Source: JANQQJ01 sp046290575 (GTDB taxonomy: Bacteria > Pseudomonadota > Alphaproteobacteria > SMXS01). From it: a stretch of DNA of 64,000 nt. Under the pieces are notes generated by a model. It saw nothing but the letters and a program-made list of their open reading frames with translations. It was not told where the DNA came from and made no database searches. Position numbers and translations under genes: made by a program. The DNA lies in contig JBKAGX010000009.1 in the NCBI GenBank assembly GCA_046290575.1, positions 51,191 to 115,190 on the forward strand, written 5' to 3'. Below are positions 42,525 to 51,442 of this stretch, one piece after another (position 1 is the stretch's first letter; each line of letters starts with the position of its first letter).

Positions 42525-44324
42525 CTAGAGGCTCTCCAGCGTCGGGGCTTCATCTCCTGCCCAGGCCTCTTCAAACAGTTGACGCGTATAGGTCGCGGCA
42601 AACAGATCGCCTGCGGTTTCATAACTCTTCATCAGGCCATAGAGCGCCCAGCCATTGTTCGGCACACGCACCAGGGATTCGCGAAAGATCTGCATCGCCT
42701 CTTCGGTTCTGCCGCCCAGCAGCAGCGCGGCCCCCTGCGACTGACGGACGGGGAAGTACCAATAGGGCGGCTCGGTATAGGCAAGGCCATCCTGCAGGGC
42801 AACGGCGTCAGCAAACAGCTCGGCGGCCCGGTCATATTTTTTGCCTGCCATGGCAATCCGCCCGGATAGCACTTTTTCTGCGACCATCAGAATCTCCGGC
42901 GCCGGGACAGCCCCGTCGATCAGCACCTGCAGATCTGCTGTTTCACGGATCGTTGCAATGCGCTGAACGGCCTGCCGGGCAAGCACGGCATTGCCCTGAC
43001 GTGCATAGGCAACACCCCGCGTGTACTCCCACAAGGCGGTTACGAACGGAAACTGCGCCGGCGGGGCAGGCTGGACCAGAATGGTGGCAGGGTCGCTGAA
43101 CTGCGCATGCGTCAGATAAGGCGCGGCCTTTACCGGCTGCACCCAGGGCACCGCCGCGACGATATCGTTATTGAGGATCTGCGACAGTTTCTCAGCGGCC
43201 TCAAGCGCATGGCCCTTATCTCCTGCCATCTGCGCTGAGGTCATCAGGAAATGCACATTGTGCGGATAGTAGCCATAGCGATAGACCGGACCATCGCCCG
43301 CTGTCAGCAGATAGTCTTCATCCGCGGCAACGGCCAGCACATTGGCGTCCAGCGAATCCTTGAACCGGCCGATCCGGTAATAGGTGTGGGACGGCATGTG
43401 GACCAGGTGTCCCTGGCCGGGCATCAGCGTGAGCAACGTGTCGGCATAGGGTTCTGCCCGCCACGGATTGACCGACGCTTCGGTGACATGAATGTAGAGA
43501 TGGATCGCGCCGGGGTGAGCCGGGTCCCGGTGCAAAACACCTTCGATGGCCTCCAACGCCATGCCCATCTGGCCCTTGGGTGTGGCGAAATCCGCCTCCC
43601 AATAGTCCCAGGGCTGGGTATCCATCACCGCTTCAGCATAGAGCGTCGCGATAGTCAGATTGTTGGGAAACGCTCTGTGGACCTGCTCCATGGCCGCAGC
43701 GTAGGCCGCATCAAGCGCGATCCGGTTCGGTTCGGCATCGTTGGTGTAGCGCGTGGCCAACGCGTCAATCAGCGCCATTTCGTGTTCGGGCTTCTCATCT
43801 TTCAGCGCCAGCGCCACGCGGATCGCGGCCCAGGCCGGCGCGTTTGCCTCCGGGTCCATCGGCGCGTTGATATTGGGGCCCAGCGCCAGCGCCTCGCCCC
43901 AGAAACACATGGCGCATGACGGGTCGAGCTGCTGGGCAGCCTTGAATGCACGGATCGCTTCAGCATGGTTGAATCCGAACACCAGCTTCAGGCCCTGATC
44001 GAAATAGGCTTGAGCCTCCTCGTTTTCGGTCGAAATGGGTGCGTGAAAGTCCCCCAGATTATCGTAGAGGATCGGCATATCGGTTGCGTCGACAGCGGCC
44101 ATTGCCGCCGGCGCCGCAAACAACTGGACCAATTTCTGCAACGACTGCGTGGGCCCGCCATCACCACCGCACAAGCCTCTCGCCAAAGGTGTCGGGTCAA
44201 AAAGTTCAGCGACATCAGATGATGGAACAGCGATTGGATCAATCGGCGCGGGCCGAACGAAAACGCCTGCAATCAGAAGACACGCGGCTAGACCGGTGCC
44301 GGCGACCAGAACACGACGCAGCAT
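42525..44324 (-). CDS. exported TPR protein
   Basis: A 599-aa protein with a signal or anchor (VLVAGTGLAACLLIAGVFV) and many TPR-like helices, for example FDQGLKLVFGFNHAEAIRAF with KAAQQLDPSCAMCFWGEAL. CAMC and HLYIHVTEASVNPWRAEPYA, MPSHTYYRIGRFKDSLDAN and GYYPHNVHFLMTSAQMAGDK are conserved-looking blocks of a family of large periplasmic TPR proteins that is still uncharacterised. It is monocistronic. Function not known. Confidence 0.75.
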   Translation of the reverse strand: MLRRVLVAGTGLAACLLIAGVFVRPAPIDPIAVPSSDVAELFDPTPLARGLCGGDGGPTQSLQKLVQLFAAPAAMAAVDATDMPILYDNLGDFHAPISTENEEAQAYFDQGLKLVFGFNHAEAIRAFKAAQQLDPSCAMCFWGEALALGPNINAPMDPEANAPAWAAIRVALALKDEKPEHEMALIDALATRYTNDAEPNRIALDAAYAAAMEQVHRAFPNNLTIATLYAEAVMDTQPWDYWEADFATPKGQMGMALEAIEGVLHRDPAHPGAIHLYIHVTEASVNPWRAEPYADTLLTLMPGQGHLVHMPSHTYYRIGRFKDSLDANVLAVAADEDYLLTAGDGPVYRYGYYPHNVHFLMTSAQMAGDKGHALEAAEKLSQILNNDIVAAVPWVQPVKAAPYLTHAQFSDPATILVQPAPPAQFPFVTALWEYTRGVAYARQGNAVLARQAVQRIATIRETADLQVLIDGAVPAPEILMVAEKVLSGRIAMAGKKYDRAAELFADAVALQDGLAYTEPPYWYFPVRQSQGAALLLGGRTEEAMQIFRESLVRVPNNGWALYGLMKSYETAGDLFAATYTRQLFEEAWAGDEAPTLESL

Positions 44325-44422
44325 GAATACTCTCCCTCAACTCTCCCTTGCTATTCTATCACAGGGGGCGGCTGCGCCACTATGGTCGCCATTCAACCGC
44401 CCGACAGTGATGAGCGGCACTC

Positions 44423-45049
44423 TCAGATCGACACGGCCAGATCGTCGTCCAGCGTCGTCGCCCGTTTCAGGGCGGGGCGTTCGTCAAGTCTGCCGATATA
44501 GGCCTCGAGAACAGGGTTTTCAGGCAGCAGATTCATCATCTGTCCCCAGCGCAGATCCGATCCAATCACCACATCAGCGGCGGTGAAGTGATCGCCCATC
44601 AACCAGGGCCCTGGCGACAGGCCGGCCGCAATAGTGTCGAGGACAGACTGGAGCGACCCCCAACCGAGGGAGGCGGGCAAGGTGCCCTCGCGCGGCATCA
44701 TGTGTTCGAAAACCGCCGGCTCAAAACAGCTTGGCCCGAAGAACAGCCATTTAAGGTAGGGCCCCCGGCCAGGGCTGCCGTTGGAAACATTCAATCCCGC
44801 CGCAGGGTAGGCATCCGCCAGATAGGCGCAGATCGCCGCCGCCTCCGACACCGGTTCTCCCCGATGGACGATGGTCGGCACTTTGCCCATCGGGTTGAGC
44901 GCCAAAAACTCCAGCGACTTGTGTTCATCCTTTTCGAAGTCGAGGACACGCACATCATAAGGTTCGCCCAGTTCCTCGAGCATCCAGCGCACAGCCTGCG
45001 CCCGGGACGGAACCCGGTGGTAGAAAATGATCTCGGTCTCTTCGCTCAT
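44423..45049 (-). CDS. glutathione S-transferase family protein
   Basis: A 208-aa GST. The N-terminal thioredoxin half starts EIIFYHRVPSRAQAVRWMLE and has the cis-proline region NPMGKVPTIV and the ES-like VSEAAAICAYLADAYP for glutathione binding. The C-terminal half has WLMGDHFTAADVVIGSDLRW, the GST N-capping region. ATG at 45049. It diverges from an acyl-CoA dehydrogenase gene. The substrate is unknown. Confidence 0.88.
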   Translation of the reverse strand: MSEETEIIFYHRVPSRAQAVRWMLEELGEPYDVRVLDFEKDEHKSLEFLALNPMGKVPTIVHRGEPVSEAAAICAYLADAYPAAGLNVSNGSPGRGPYLKWLFFGPSCFEPAVFEHMMPREGTLPASLGWGSLQSVLDTIAAGLSPGPWLMGDHFTAADVVIGSDLRWGQMMNLLPENPVLEAYIGRLDERPALKRATTLDDDLAVSI

Positions 45050-45188
45050 GCCACTAAACTCCCTGGTTCGTGCCGTCCATCCGGACCCGGCCAAGCCGAT
45101 TCCCTAGGAAATGACGTTCTAGCCCGCCGGCTAGACCGCTATCCTAGAATAAGCGAATGTCTTGCCAGAACATGTCAGGAAAGAATCC

Positions 45189-46370
45189 ATGCTGAAAAAC
45201 CGGCCATTCGACGTCGATGTACTGGATGCGGCCAGCCCGTTCTATGACGAGACCCATGCGGCATGGCGCGCGCAGTTGCGTCGGTTTCTAGAGGCTGAAA
45301 TCAAACCGCATATCGAGTCATGGGAAGAGGCGGGCGAACTGCCCCGATCTATCCATAAAACCGCGTCGGAGTTCGGCCTGCTGCGCATGGGGTATCCGGA
45401 GGAATATGGCGGCATATCTGAGGGCATCGACCACTTCCACCGGCTGGTCACCTCCGATGAAATGGGCAAGCTGGGCGCGGGCGGCATCGGCGCCGGGCTG
45501 ATGACTCACGGTATTGGCTTACCGCCGGTGCTGGCCGGCGGGTCGGACGCGTTGAAGCAACGCATCGCGCCACCTGTGCTCGCAGGCGAGAAGATCATCT
45601 CCCTGGGCATTACCGAACCCTCCGGCGGGTCGGACGTGGCGGCCATTAAAACCCGCGCGGTGCGCAAGGGCGACCACTATGTCGTCAATGGCTCGAAGAC
45701 CTATATCACCTCTGGCATGCGCGCAGATTATGTCACTACAGCCGTCCGCACCGGCGACAAGGGTGCTGGCGGCATTTCCGTGCTGGTCATCCCGACTGAC
45801 AGCCCGGGATTTTCCCGCACCAAGCTGGACAAGATGGGCTGGTGGGCGTCGGACACCGCGACGCTTTATTTCGAAGATGTCGAGGTGCCGGTCGAAAATC
45901 TGGTGGGGGCGGAGAACAACGGCTTCGCCGCCGTCATGGCCAATTTCAATGGTGAACGGCTGGGCATGGCCGCAGGCTGCGTCGGCGCCGCCAAAGCTTG
46001 CCTGGAAGAAGCGGTCGAGTGGGCGCAGCAGCGCGAGACCTTCGGCAAACGCCTCGCCGATCATCAGGTCATCCGGCACAAGATTTCAGAGATGGTCCGC
46101 AAGATCAAAGCCACCCAATCGTTCCTGGAGATGTCGACCTGGCGGGTGGCGCAGAACGAAAATGTCGCGGCAGACCTGGCGCTTTTGAAAGTGCAGGCGA
46201 CCCGTAGCATGGAATTCTGCGCCCGCGAGGCGGCGCAGATTCTGGGCGGCGCCAGCTTCATTCGTGGCAACCGGGTTGAGCGGATTTACCGCGAGGTGCG
46301 GGTCAACGCCATTGGCGGCGGCTCGGAAGAGATTATGCTCGACCTCGCGGCCCGACAGATGGGAATCTGA
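45189..46370 (+). CDS. acyl-CoA dehydrogenase
   Basis: A 393-aa FAD acyl-CoA dehydrogenase. Motifs: GITEPSGGSDVAAIKTRAV, KTYITSGMRADYV, FEDVEVPVENLVGAENNGF, and the C-terminal ILGGASFIRGNRVERIYREV followed by GGGSEEIM. ATG at 45189 has AGGAAAG 6 nt upstream. It is not the Mcd type (no N-terminal extension). Close in architecture to long-chain or branched-chain acyl-CoA dehydrogenases; the substrate cannot be fixed. Confidence 0.9.
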   Translation: MLKNRPFDVDVLDAASPFYDETHAAWRAQLRRFLEAEIKPHIESWEEAGELPRSIHKTASEFGLLRMGYPEEYGGISEGIDHFHRLVTSDEMGKLGAGGIGAGLMTHGIGLPPVLAGGSDALKQRIAPPVLAGEKIISLGITEPSGGSDVAAIKTRAVRKGDHYVVNGSKTYITSGMRADYVTTAVRTGDKGAGGISVLVIPTDSPGFSRTKLDKMGWWASDTATLYFEDVEVPVENLVGAENNGFAAVMANFNGERLGMAAGCVGAAKACLEEAVEWAQQRETFGKRLADHQVIRHKISEMVRKIKATQSFLEMSTWRVAQNENVAADLALLKVQATRSMEFCAREAAQILGGASFIRGNRVERIYREVRVNAIGGGSEEIMLDLAARQMGI

Positions 46371-46411
46371 ATGGCGCTCTATTTCGGCGATGAAATTGGA
46401 AGGAAACAGAT

Positions 46412-46885
46412 ATGGAAAACAATAATATCCCACTCAAAACACCAAAACGCGCGATCGTGGCAGGTACGCTTCTTATCCTCGCAGCATGCGGTGTTATCGG
46501 CCCGAGCAATGAAGACCGCGACCGTCTATTGACTGCGTTCTTTACGACCTTGTCGGAACGCTGGAATGCCGAGGATGTTGAGCCCATGCTGACGACCGAG
46601 GCCTATAGAACGTTGTCGTCCCAGCAACAGGCGCAGATGCTGCGCGTGATGTCACAGCTGGGCAGGCTTCAGTCTCTTGGGCCGTTTCACACCAATCATG
46701 TTTCCGCATCGGTCGGGGCAGGCACTCAGGCGAGGGCCGCGGGAAGCGGGACGTTCGAAAATGGCGAAGCCACGATCACGGTCAATATGACCTATGAGGA
46801 TGACGAACTTCGTATTCAGGGCTTCAACATCAACTCGCCCCTGTTTCTTCAACTGATGGACCCCGGGGCCACCACGAACCTTTAA
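46412..46885 (+). CDS. putative lipoprotein, unknown function
   Basis: A 157-aa protein with a signal ending LLILAACG, a clear lipobox. The mature part has a helical segment (LLTAFFTTLSERWNAEDVEP) and beta-rich ASGTFENGEATITVNMTYED-like text (a similar order as in DUF3887/SnoaL-like folds). No family recognised with confidence. It precedes another putative exported protein with a similar plan and could be a distant paralogue of it. Confidence 0.6.
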   Translation: MENNNIPLKTPKRAIVAGTLLILAACGVIGPSNEDRDRLLTAFFTTLSERWNAEDVEPMLTTEAYRTLSSQQQAQMLRVMSQLGRLQSLGPFHTNHVSASVGAGTQARAAGSGTFENGEATITVNMTYEDDELRIQGFNINSPLFLQLMDPGATTNL

Positions 46886-46945
46886 TCCACGCACGATCGC
46901 GACATCTGTGGCGCTATTGGCTTGCAGGAGAACCTGAGCTCAACA

Positions 46946-47431
46946 TTGAAAACACCCTTTCACTATACCCCCGGATTGATGGTGTTCATCAGTCTCGCCC
47001 TGGCCGGCAGTGGCTGCGCCGACGAGGAATATGAGCGTCAGCAGGATATCATGCTCTATGCCCGCGATACGGTGCCGGTGATCGGCACGTGGGACCCCAC
47101 GCAGCTCGCCAAACGCGCGGAACCGGAGTTCGCCGACTATCTGCTGTCGGACGATTGGCGGCGGATGAACCGGATGTTCACCGGCTTTGGCCGGGTTGTT
47201 GATGTCGGGACGGGCGAATACATGGGTAAGGTGACGCCACCCGATGGGCCCAGCATCTATACCGTCGAATACACCACCGATTTTGAGAAAGCACAGGGCA
47301 CCATTACCATGCGCCTCATCTTCCACAACAATGCGCCCCGGCTGGGCGGTTTGAGCGTCCAGATGAATGTCGGCAGGCATGTGCCACCTTCACCACATCG
47401 GGCGACGCCACCGCAGGACCAACTGCTTTGA
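46946..47431 (+). CDS. putative exported protein, unknown function
   Basis: About 161 aa. TTG at 46946 gives a signal, TPGLMVFISLALAGSGC, whose cysteine may be lipidated although the lipobox is imperfect. A TTG at 46922 and an ATG at 46979 are alternatives; AGGAGA lies at 46926. The mature part includes LAKRAEPEFADYLLSDDWRR and a beta-rich TVEYTTDFEKAQGTITMRLI, a plan like the preceding gene product. Its TGA overlaps the LysR start. Confidence 0.55.
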   Translation: MKTPFHYTPGLMVFISLALAGSGCADEEYERQQDIMLYARDTVPVIGTWDPTQLAKRAEPEFADYLLSDDWRRMNRMFTGFGRVVDVGTGEYMGKVTPPDGPSIYTVEYTTDFEKAQGTITMRLIFHNNAPRLGGLSVQMNVGRHVPPSPHRATPPQDQLL

Positions 47432-48285
47432 AAGACTGGGACGACATTCGCGTATTCCTGGCGCTGGCGCGCGAAGGGTCTGTGTCGGCGGCTGCCGAAG
47501 CCTTGGGTGTTAATCACTCAACGGTTTCGCGTCGCATTGCCGCACTGGAGGAGAAGCTGGAAAGCCGGCTGTTCGACCGGCTGAAATCAGGCTATGCGCT
47601 GACCGCTGCCGGCGAAGAAATCCGTGCGTATGCCGAGGACATGGAGCAGGCGGCCTTCGCGCTGGACCGCGAAATTGCCGGGCGCGACACCCGCGCCAGC
47701 GGCCCCGTCCGCGTGACCGTTTCGGAAAGCATTCTCTTGTCTTTCCTGATGGATGATCTGGCGCGGTTCCAGATCGAGAACCCGGAAATCGAACTTCGGC
47801 TTCTGGCATCCGACCGGGTGCACAGCCTCTCCGAGCGCGAAGCCGACATCGCCATACGTGTCACCGGCGGTCCGGAAGAAACGCTGGTGGGCCGCAAATT
47901 CGCCACCTTTGCCTACGCCGTCTATGGGCGAAAGAACGTCGAGCCCACTGGCTGGATCGGCTGGACCTATGAAGAAGAAACGCCGCTTTGGGTGAAGCGG
48001 CATTTTCCGGATCTGCCGCTGGCGTTTCGGGTCAACAGCACGCTGGCGAAGTACCACGCGGTCAGCAAGGGCTACGGGATCAGCCAACTGCCGTGCAGCT
48101 ATGGCGACTTGCAGCCCCACCTTGAACGCCTGACCGACGCCGAACTCTATCCCGGCTGGGACATCTGGGTGCTGACTCATGGGGATATCCGCAAGACGGC
48201 GCGCGTCCGCAAGGTGCTGGATTTTCTCTCAGAGACGCTAAGTACCAGGCGCGACCTGATCGAAGGACGCGCGGTTGGCGGCTGA
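47428..48285 (+). CDS. LysR family transcriptional regulator
   Basis: A 285-aa regulator. The winged HTH is FLALAREGSVSAAAEALGVN then HSTVSRRIAALEEKLESRLF. The effector domain begins near SGPVRVTVSESILLSFLMDD and contains READIAIRVTGGPEETLVGR. It starts TTG at 47428, overlapping the preceding gene's TGA (TTGA). Target genes are not known; the Rieske oxygenase module follows on the opposite strand. Confidence 0.9.
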   Translation: MKDWDDIRVFLALAREGSVSAAAEALGVNHSTVSRRIAALEEKLESRLFDRLKSGYALTAAGEEIRAYAEDMEQAAFALDREIAGRDTRASGPVRVTVSESILLSFLMDDLARFQIENPEIELRLLASDRVHSLSEREADIAIRVTGGPEETLVGRKFATFAYAVYGRKNVEPTGWIGWTYEEETPLWVKRHFPDLPLAFRVNSTLAKYHAVSKGYGISQLPCSYGDLQPHLERLTDAELYPGWDIWVLTHGDIRKTARVRKVLDFLSETLSTRRDLIEGRAVGG

Positions 48286-48287
48286 AC

Positions 48288-48438
48288 CTCTCGCCCTCTT
48301 CCTGTGGGAGAGGGCAGCGAGCCCTTGAGGCGATCGGGTGAGGAACGGCGCCAGAAGGACTACGCGGACGTCTTGAAGGCCGATGCATCGCTTTTGAAAG
48401 CGCCCCTCACCCCGGCCCTCTCCCAGTGGGAGAGGGAG
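48288..48438. repeat. paired palindromic repeats (BIME-like)
   Basis: Unit 1 (48288-48342) has CTCGCCCTCTTCCTGTGGGA and GAGGGC and ends CGATCGGGTGAGG. Unit 2 (48403-48438) opens with the inverse CCCCTCACCCCGGCCCTCTC and closes GTGGGAGAGGG. The two units are inverted and could fold together. Unit 2 overlaps the 3' end of the ferredoxin gene. Confidence 0.8.
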
Positions 48439-48760
48439 TTGGAGCTAATGGGGCGCGCCCGACACCTTCTTTCTTCACCACCAGATCACCCTTTGTGCGC
48501 AGCATGCAGGCGAGCCGCACGGACTTGGGCTCGTCGGTCAACTTCTGCGCGATGGAGGCAAGCCCCTGAAGTTCGAAGGCCGTCGGTTTCGAGAGATGTT
48601 CGGTACCTTCAAGAACTGACAGGACACATTTACGGCAGGTGCCGCCCCCGCCGCACATGTTGGGCCAGCGCAGACCCTGCGCATGGGCCGCTTTCAGCAG
48701 ATGATCCCACTCACCAACCCGGACCGTCAGACCCGAGGGCATAATCGTGACGGTGGCCAA
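48407..48760 (-). CDS. 2Fe-2S ferredoxin
   Basis: A 117-aa plant/adrenodoxin-type ferredoxin. Cluster ligands lie in WPNMCGGGGTCRKCVLSVLE and SVRLACMLRTKGDLVV (C-x5-C-x2-C ... C). It sits 12 bp after the Rieske oxygenase stop on the same strand and is its probable electron donor. The last dozen residues (APTPSPTGRGPG) are encoded by a dispersed palindromic repeat, so the original gene probably ended near KKEGVGRAPL. Confidence 0.85.
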   Translation of the reverse strand: MATVTIMPSGLTVRVGEWDHLLKAAHAQGLRWPNMCGGGGTCRKCVLSVLEGTEHLSKPTAFELQGLASIAQKLTDEPKSVRLACMLRTKGDLVVKKEGVGRAPLAPTPSPTGRGPG

Positions 48761-48772
48761 GCGACGCGTCGC

Positions 48773-50176
48773 TTAGTCGGCGCTCATATATTCGTCGAGC
48801 TTCTTGTGCAGATGACGGACCCGGCTCTCCTGATAGTTGGCCAGCGTCACGCCCTTGTTCCGGGCCAGGGTTTTCATGCCCTTCTGGACACGCGGCATAT
48901 TCGCCATGTCCTGCTGGAACACAGCCGCCAGTCCACCGATCTGATCCGACGCCTCGATCCACTCTTCATCCTCGCCCAGCAGGCGGAACGGCGCCGGTTC
49001 AGGGCGCGGGCCGGCGGTGTCATAGTCGCAGAGGATGAACACTTCCATCAGTGCTGAATCCGGGTTCAGCCCGTCGGGCCGGAACCGATAGACGATGTTG
49101 GTGCCGTAACCACCCCAGGGGAAGAAATTGGGGAACACCCAATACTGGATGGCATCGAGCATTTCTGAATCGGTCGAGTGGGAATAGTCCTTCTTGAACT
49201 GCTCGGCGATGGTCGAACGCCTCAGATCGCTCATGAATTCACGGGCTGTCTTGCCCTCGGGCACCGCAAATTCGCTGTCTTCAATATTGAGACGATAGGA
49301 CCGGCCGGTCATCGCATCGACGATTTTCTGTTCCGGCACATCATCACCCAGATGCGGACTGGGTACCGCCATCGCCGTGATCATCCGGTTATAGTTCTGA
49401 TCCGGATCAACGTCATATTGTGTGTTTGCATCGCCCGTCGACGGCATGATCTGCGGGTGGGTGGCGATCACGTGATAGCTTTCGATGAAGGCTTCAACGC
49501 CCACCTTCCAGTTCATATCGACCCGCTTGCCGATGTGATTCATGATGAACTTGTTTTCGAAATCCCAGGACGAAAACTCTTCCGTGATGTCGCCCAGGAA
49601 GTCGAGCAGCGGATCAGCATCGTCATCCATACTCATGAAGACGAATCCGCCCCAGGTCTCGACACGCGCCTCTGGCAGATTGAAATTGTCTTTGTCGACA
49701 TGCGGGAAATCCCAGTCGCAGGGGATTTCAGCCAGGCTACCATCCAGGTTCCAGGTAAAGCCGTGGAACGGGCAACGAAGCTGCGGCACATTGCCCATGG
49801 ATCCCGACGCCCGCAGCTGTGTCCCCCGGTGCAGGCAGGCATTGTAATAGGCGCGGATATCGCCTTCGGCCGCCCGCATGATGATGAAGCTCCATTCGCC
49901 GATGTCATAGACGATATGGTCACCGACTTCGGGGATATGCTCTTCGCGGCATACGAACTGCCAGACCTTGGCCCAGACCTTTTCCATCTCCGTCTCAGCA
50001 AAATCGCGGTCAATCCAGCGGCGCGTGGCCAGGTCCTCGCTGCCCATATGGACATTGACGTCGCGGCGCAGCACATCGGGTACGGGCACTTTTTCGGTGT
50101 CCAGATACTCCTGTACGGATGGCCCTTCAGAGCGGGCCTCGCCCGGCTTCAACGTCTTTTGATTCTCAATGTTCAT
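48773..50176 (-). CDS. Rieske-type ring-hydroxylating oxygenase alpha subunit
   Basis: A 467-aa oxygenase. The Rieske cluster is in YNACLHRGTQLRASG (C-x-H) and LRCPFHGFTWNLDGSL (C-x2-H). The mononuclear iron site lies in WKVGVEAFIESYHVIATHPQ (His/His). ATG at 50176 was chosen because upstream text is not conserved-looking. No beta subunit is adjacent; single-component alpha subunits are usual for the terpenoid/phenylacetate-like and carnitine-like groups. A ferredoxin follows; no reductase gene is in the window. Substrate unknown. Confidence 0.88.
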   Translation of the reverse strand: MNIENQKTLKPGEARSEGPSVQEYLDTEKVPVPDVLRRDVNVHMGSEDLATRRWIDRDFAETEMEKVWAKVWQFVCREEHIPEVGDHIVYDIGEWSFIIMRAAEGDIRAYYNACLHRGTQLRASGSMGNVPQLRCPFHGFTWNLDGSLAEIPCDWDFPHVDKDNFNLPEARVETWGGFVFMSMDDDADPLLDFLGDITEEFSSWDFENKFIMNHIGKRVDMNWKVGVEAFIESYHVIATHPQIMPSTGDANTQYDVDPDQNYNRMITAMAVPSPHLGDDVPEQKIVDAMTGRSYRLNIEDSEFAVPEGKTAREFMSDLRRSTIAEQFKKDYSHSTDSEMLDAIQYWVFPNFFPWGGYGTNIVYRFRPDGLNPDSALMEVFILCDYDTAGPRPEPAPFRLLGEDEEWIEASDQIGGLAAVFQQDMANMPRVQKGMKTLARNKGVTLANYQESRVRHLHKKLDEYMSAD

Positions 50177-50343
50177 GTCCCACCTCGCATTGCGCGTATT
50201 CAGCGTTCGTGACTTTTTAGCGTAATCTAGGGCCGCAGGCGACTCAAACAAGGCGCGTTTCAGGGCGGAATCCGGTTGATTATCGCCCGGCGGTCTCCAT
50301 ACTCTTGCAATCACTAATATTCGGGGAAACGAAAGGATTGGCC

Positions 50344-50655
50344 ATGAGCCTGGAAGACATCACAAAACAGATCGCCAGTGCATTCGAAGGCAAGGACAGT
50401 GGTCTGGGCAAGAAATTCAAGATCGATTTCGGCGACGATGGCTGCATCTTCATCGATGCGACGCAGAATCCGAATACGGTCACCAATGACAATGCGGACG
50501 CCGATACGGCAATGATCATCTCGCTGGAAGACTACGGCAAGCTGCTGTCCGGCGAACTCAATGGCCAGATGGCGTTCATGTCCGGAAAACTGAAAATCGA
50601 TGGCGATTTAGGTGGTGCCATGGCGCTGGGCAATTATATGGAATCCCAAGCTTAG
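50344..50655 (+). CDS. SCP2 sterol-binding domain protein
   Basis: A 103-aa stand-alone SCP-2 lipid-transfer domain: KKFKIDFGDDGCIFIDATQN, TAMIISLEDYGKLLSGELNG and AFMSGKLKIDGDLGGAMALG are the core. ATG at 50344 is preceded by GGGGAAACGAAAGG. Members bind fatty acyl or sterol ligands and often neighbour lipid catabolic genes. It is 11 bp ahead of the FNR-type regulator gene and likely co-transcribed. Confidence 0.88.
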   Translation: MSLEDITKQIASAFEGKDSGLGKKFKIDFGDDGCIFIDATQNPNTVTNDNADADTAMIISLEDYGKLLSGELNGQMAFMSGKLKIDGDLGGAMALGNYMESQA

Positions 50656-50666
50656 GAGGCTAACCC

Positions 50667-51416
50667 ATGGCTCCGGCCACAGCTCGGATAGAATCCCAAC
50701 CAATCGTGCGGATGGTTCCGCGCGGCGGCCTTTGCGAACAATGCGAGGTCCGCGGCACGGCAGCCTGTGCTGTGCTGGATGATTGGGAACTCGAGCGGCT
50801 GGAGGGCATCGCCACCCAGAAGGAGTACGAACCGGGACAAACCGTCTTCGAAGAAGGCGATGACCCGCGGTTTATGTACAACGTGACGTCGGGGATGATC
50901 CGCCTGTTCAAGCTGTTGCCCAACGGGCGGCGGCAGATCGTCGGTTTCGTCTTCCCCGGCGACATGCTGGGTCTTGCAACACGCGGGGCCTATACCTGTT
51001 CGGCCGAAGCGATCGGCCCGGTTAAAGTCTGCCGGTTTCCGCGCGAAAAGCTGATTGTTCTGCTGGACGAGTTTCCGCACTTGCAGGGTCGGCTGCTGGA
51101 CATGGCGGCCGACGAGCTTGAGCAGGCACAAGAGCAAATGTTGCTGCTGGGTCGAAAGTCGCCCATGGAGAAAGTCGCGTCGTTCCTGCTGCGGTTACGC
51201 GGCGAGAATGTCCGTTGTGGCAACCGGGTGGACCGCCTGGACCTGGCCATGGGGCGCGGTGACATCGCTGACTATCTGGGTCTGACCATCGAGACCGTCA
51301 GCCGCACCTTCACCAAGCTGCGCAATGAAAATGTGATCGCGCTGGAAGGCGCGCATCATGTGGTCATCTCCAATGAAGACGCATTGGAAGACCTCGCTGA
51401 CGCGATGGGCGATTAA
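50667..51416 (+). CDS. fnrN: CRP/FNR family regulator with FNR-type cysteines
   Basis: A 249-aa oxygen-responsive-type regulator. N-terminal C23, C26 and C34 (GGLCEQCEVRGTAAC) plus C111 (GAYTCSAEAI) match the 4Fe-4S ligand layout of FNR, FnrN and FnrL. A cyclic-nucleotide-like beta-roll (EPGQTVFEEGDDPRFMYNVT) and the HTH GRGDIADYLGLTIETVSRTF follow; E-x-x-S-R in the recognition helix is the FNR pattern. It probably adjusts respiration to low oxygen. No FNR box was seen in the nearby upstream spacers. Confidence 0.88.
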   Translation: MAPATARIESQPIVRMVPRGGLCEQCEVRGTAACAVLDDWELERLEGIATQKEYEPGQTVFEEGDDPRFMYNVTSGMIRLFKLLPNGRRQIVGFVFPGDMLGLATRGAYTCSAEAIGPVKVCRFPREKLIVLLDEFPHLQGRLLDMAADELEQAQEQMLLLGRKSPMEKVASFLLRLRGENVRCGNRVDRLDLAMGRGDIADYLGLTIETVSRTFTKLRNENVIALEGAHHVVISNEDALEDLADAMGD

Positions 51417-51420
51417 GGCA

Positions 51421-51442
51421 GGCCATCAGAAGATGGGCCTTT
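51421..51442 (+). terminator. possible bidirectional stem after fnrN
   Basis: GGCCATC (51421-51427), AGAA, GATGGGCC (51432-51439) then TTT. One base is bulged and the T run is short. It fills the 24-bp gap between convergent fnrN and the MFS gene. Confidence 0.4.
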
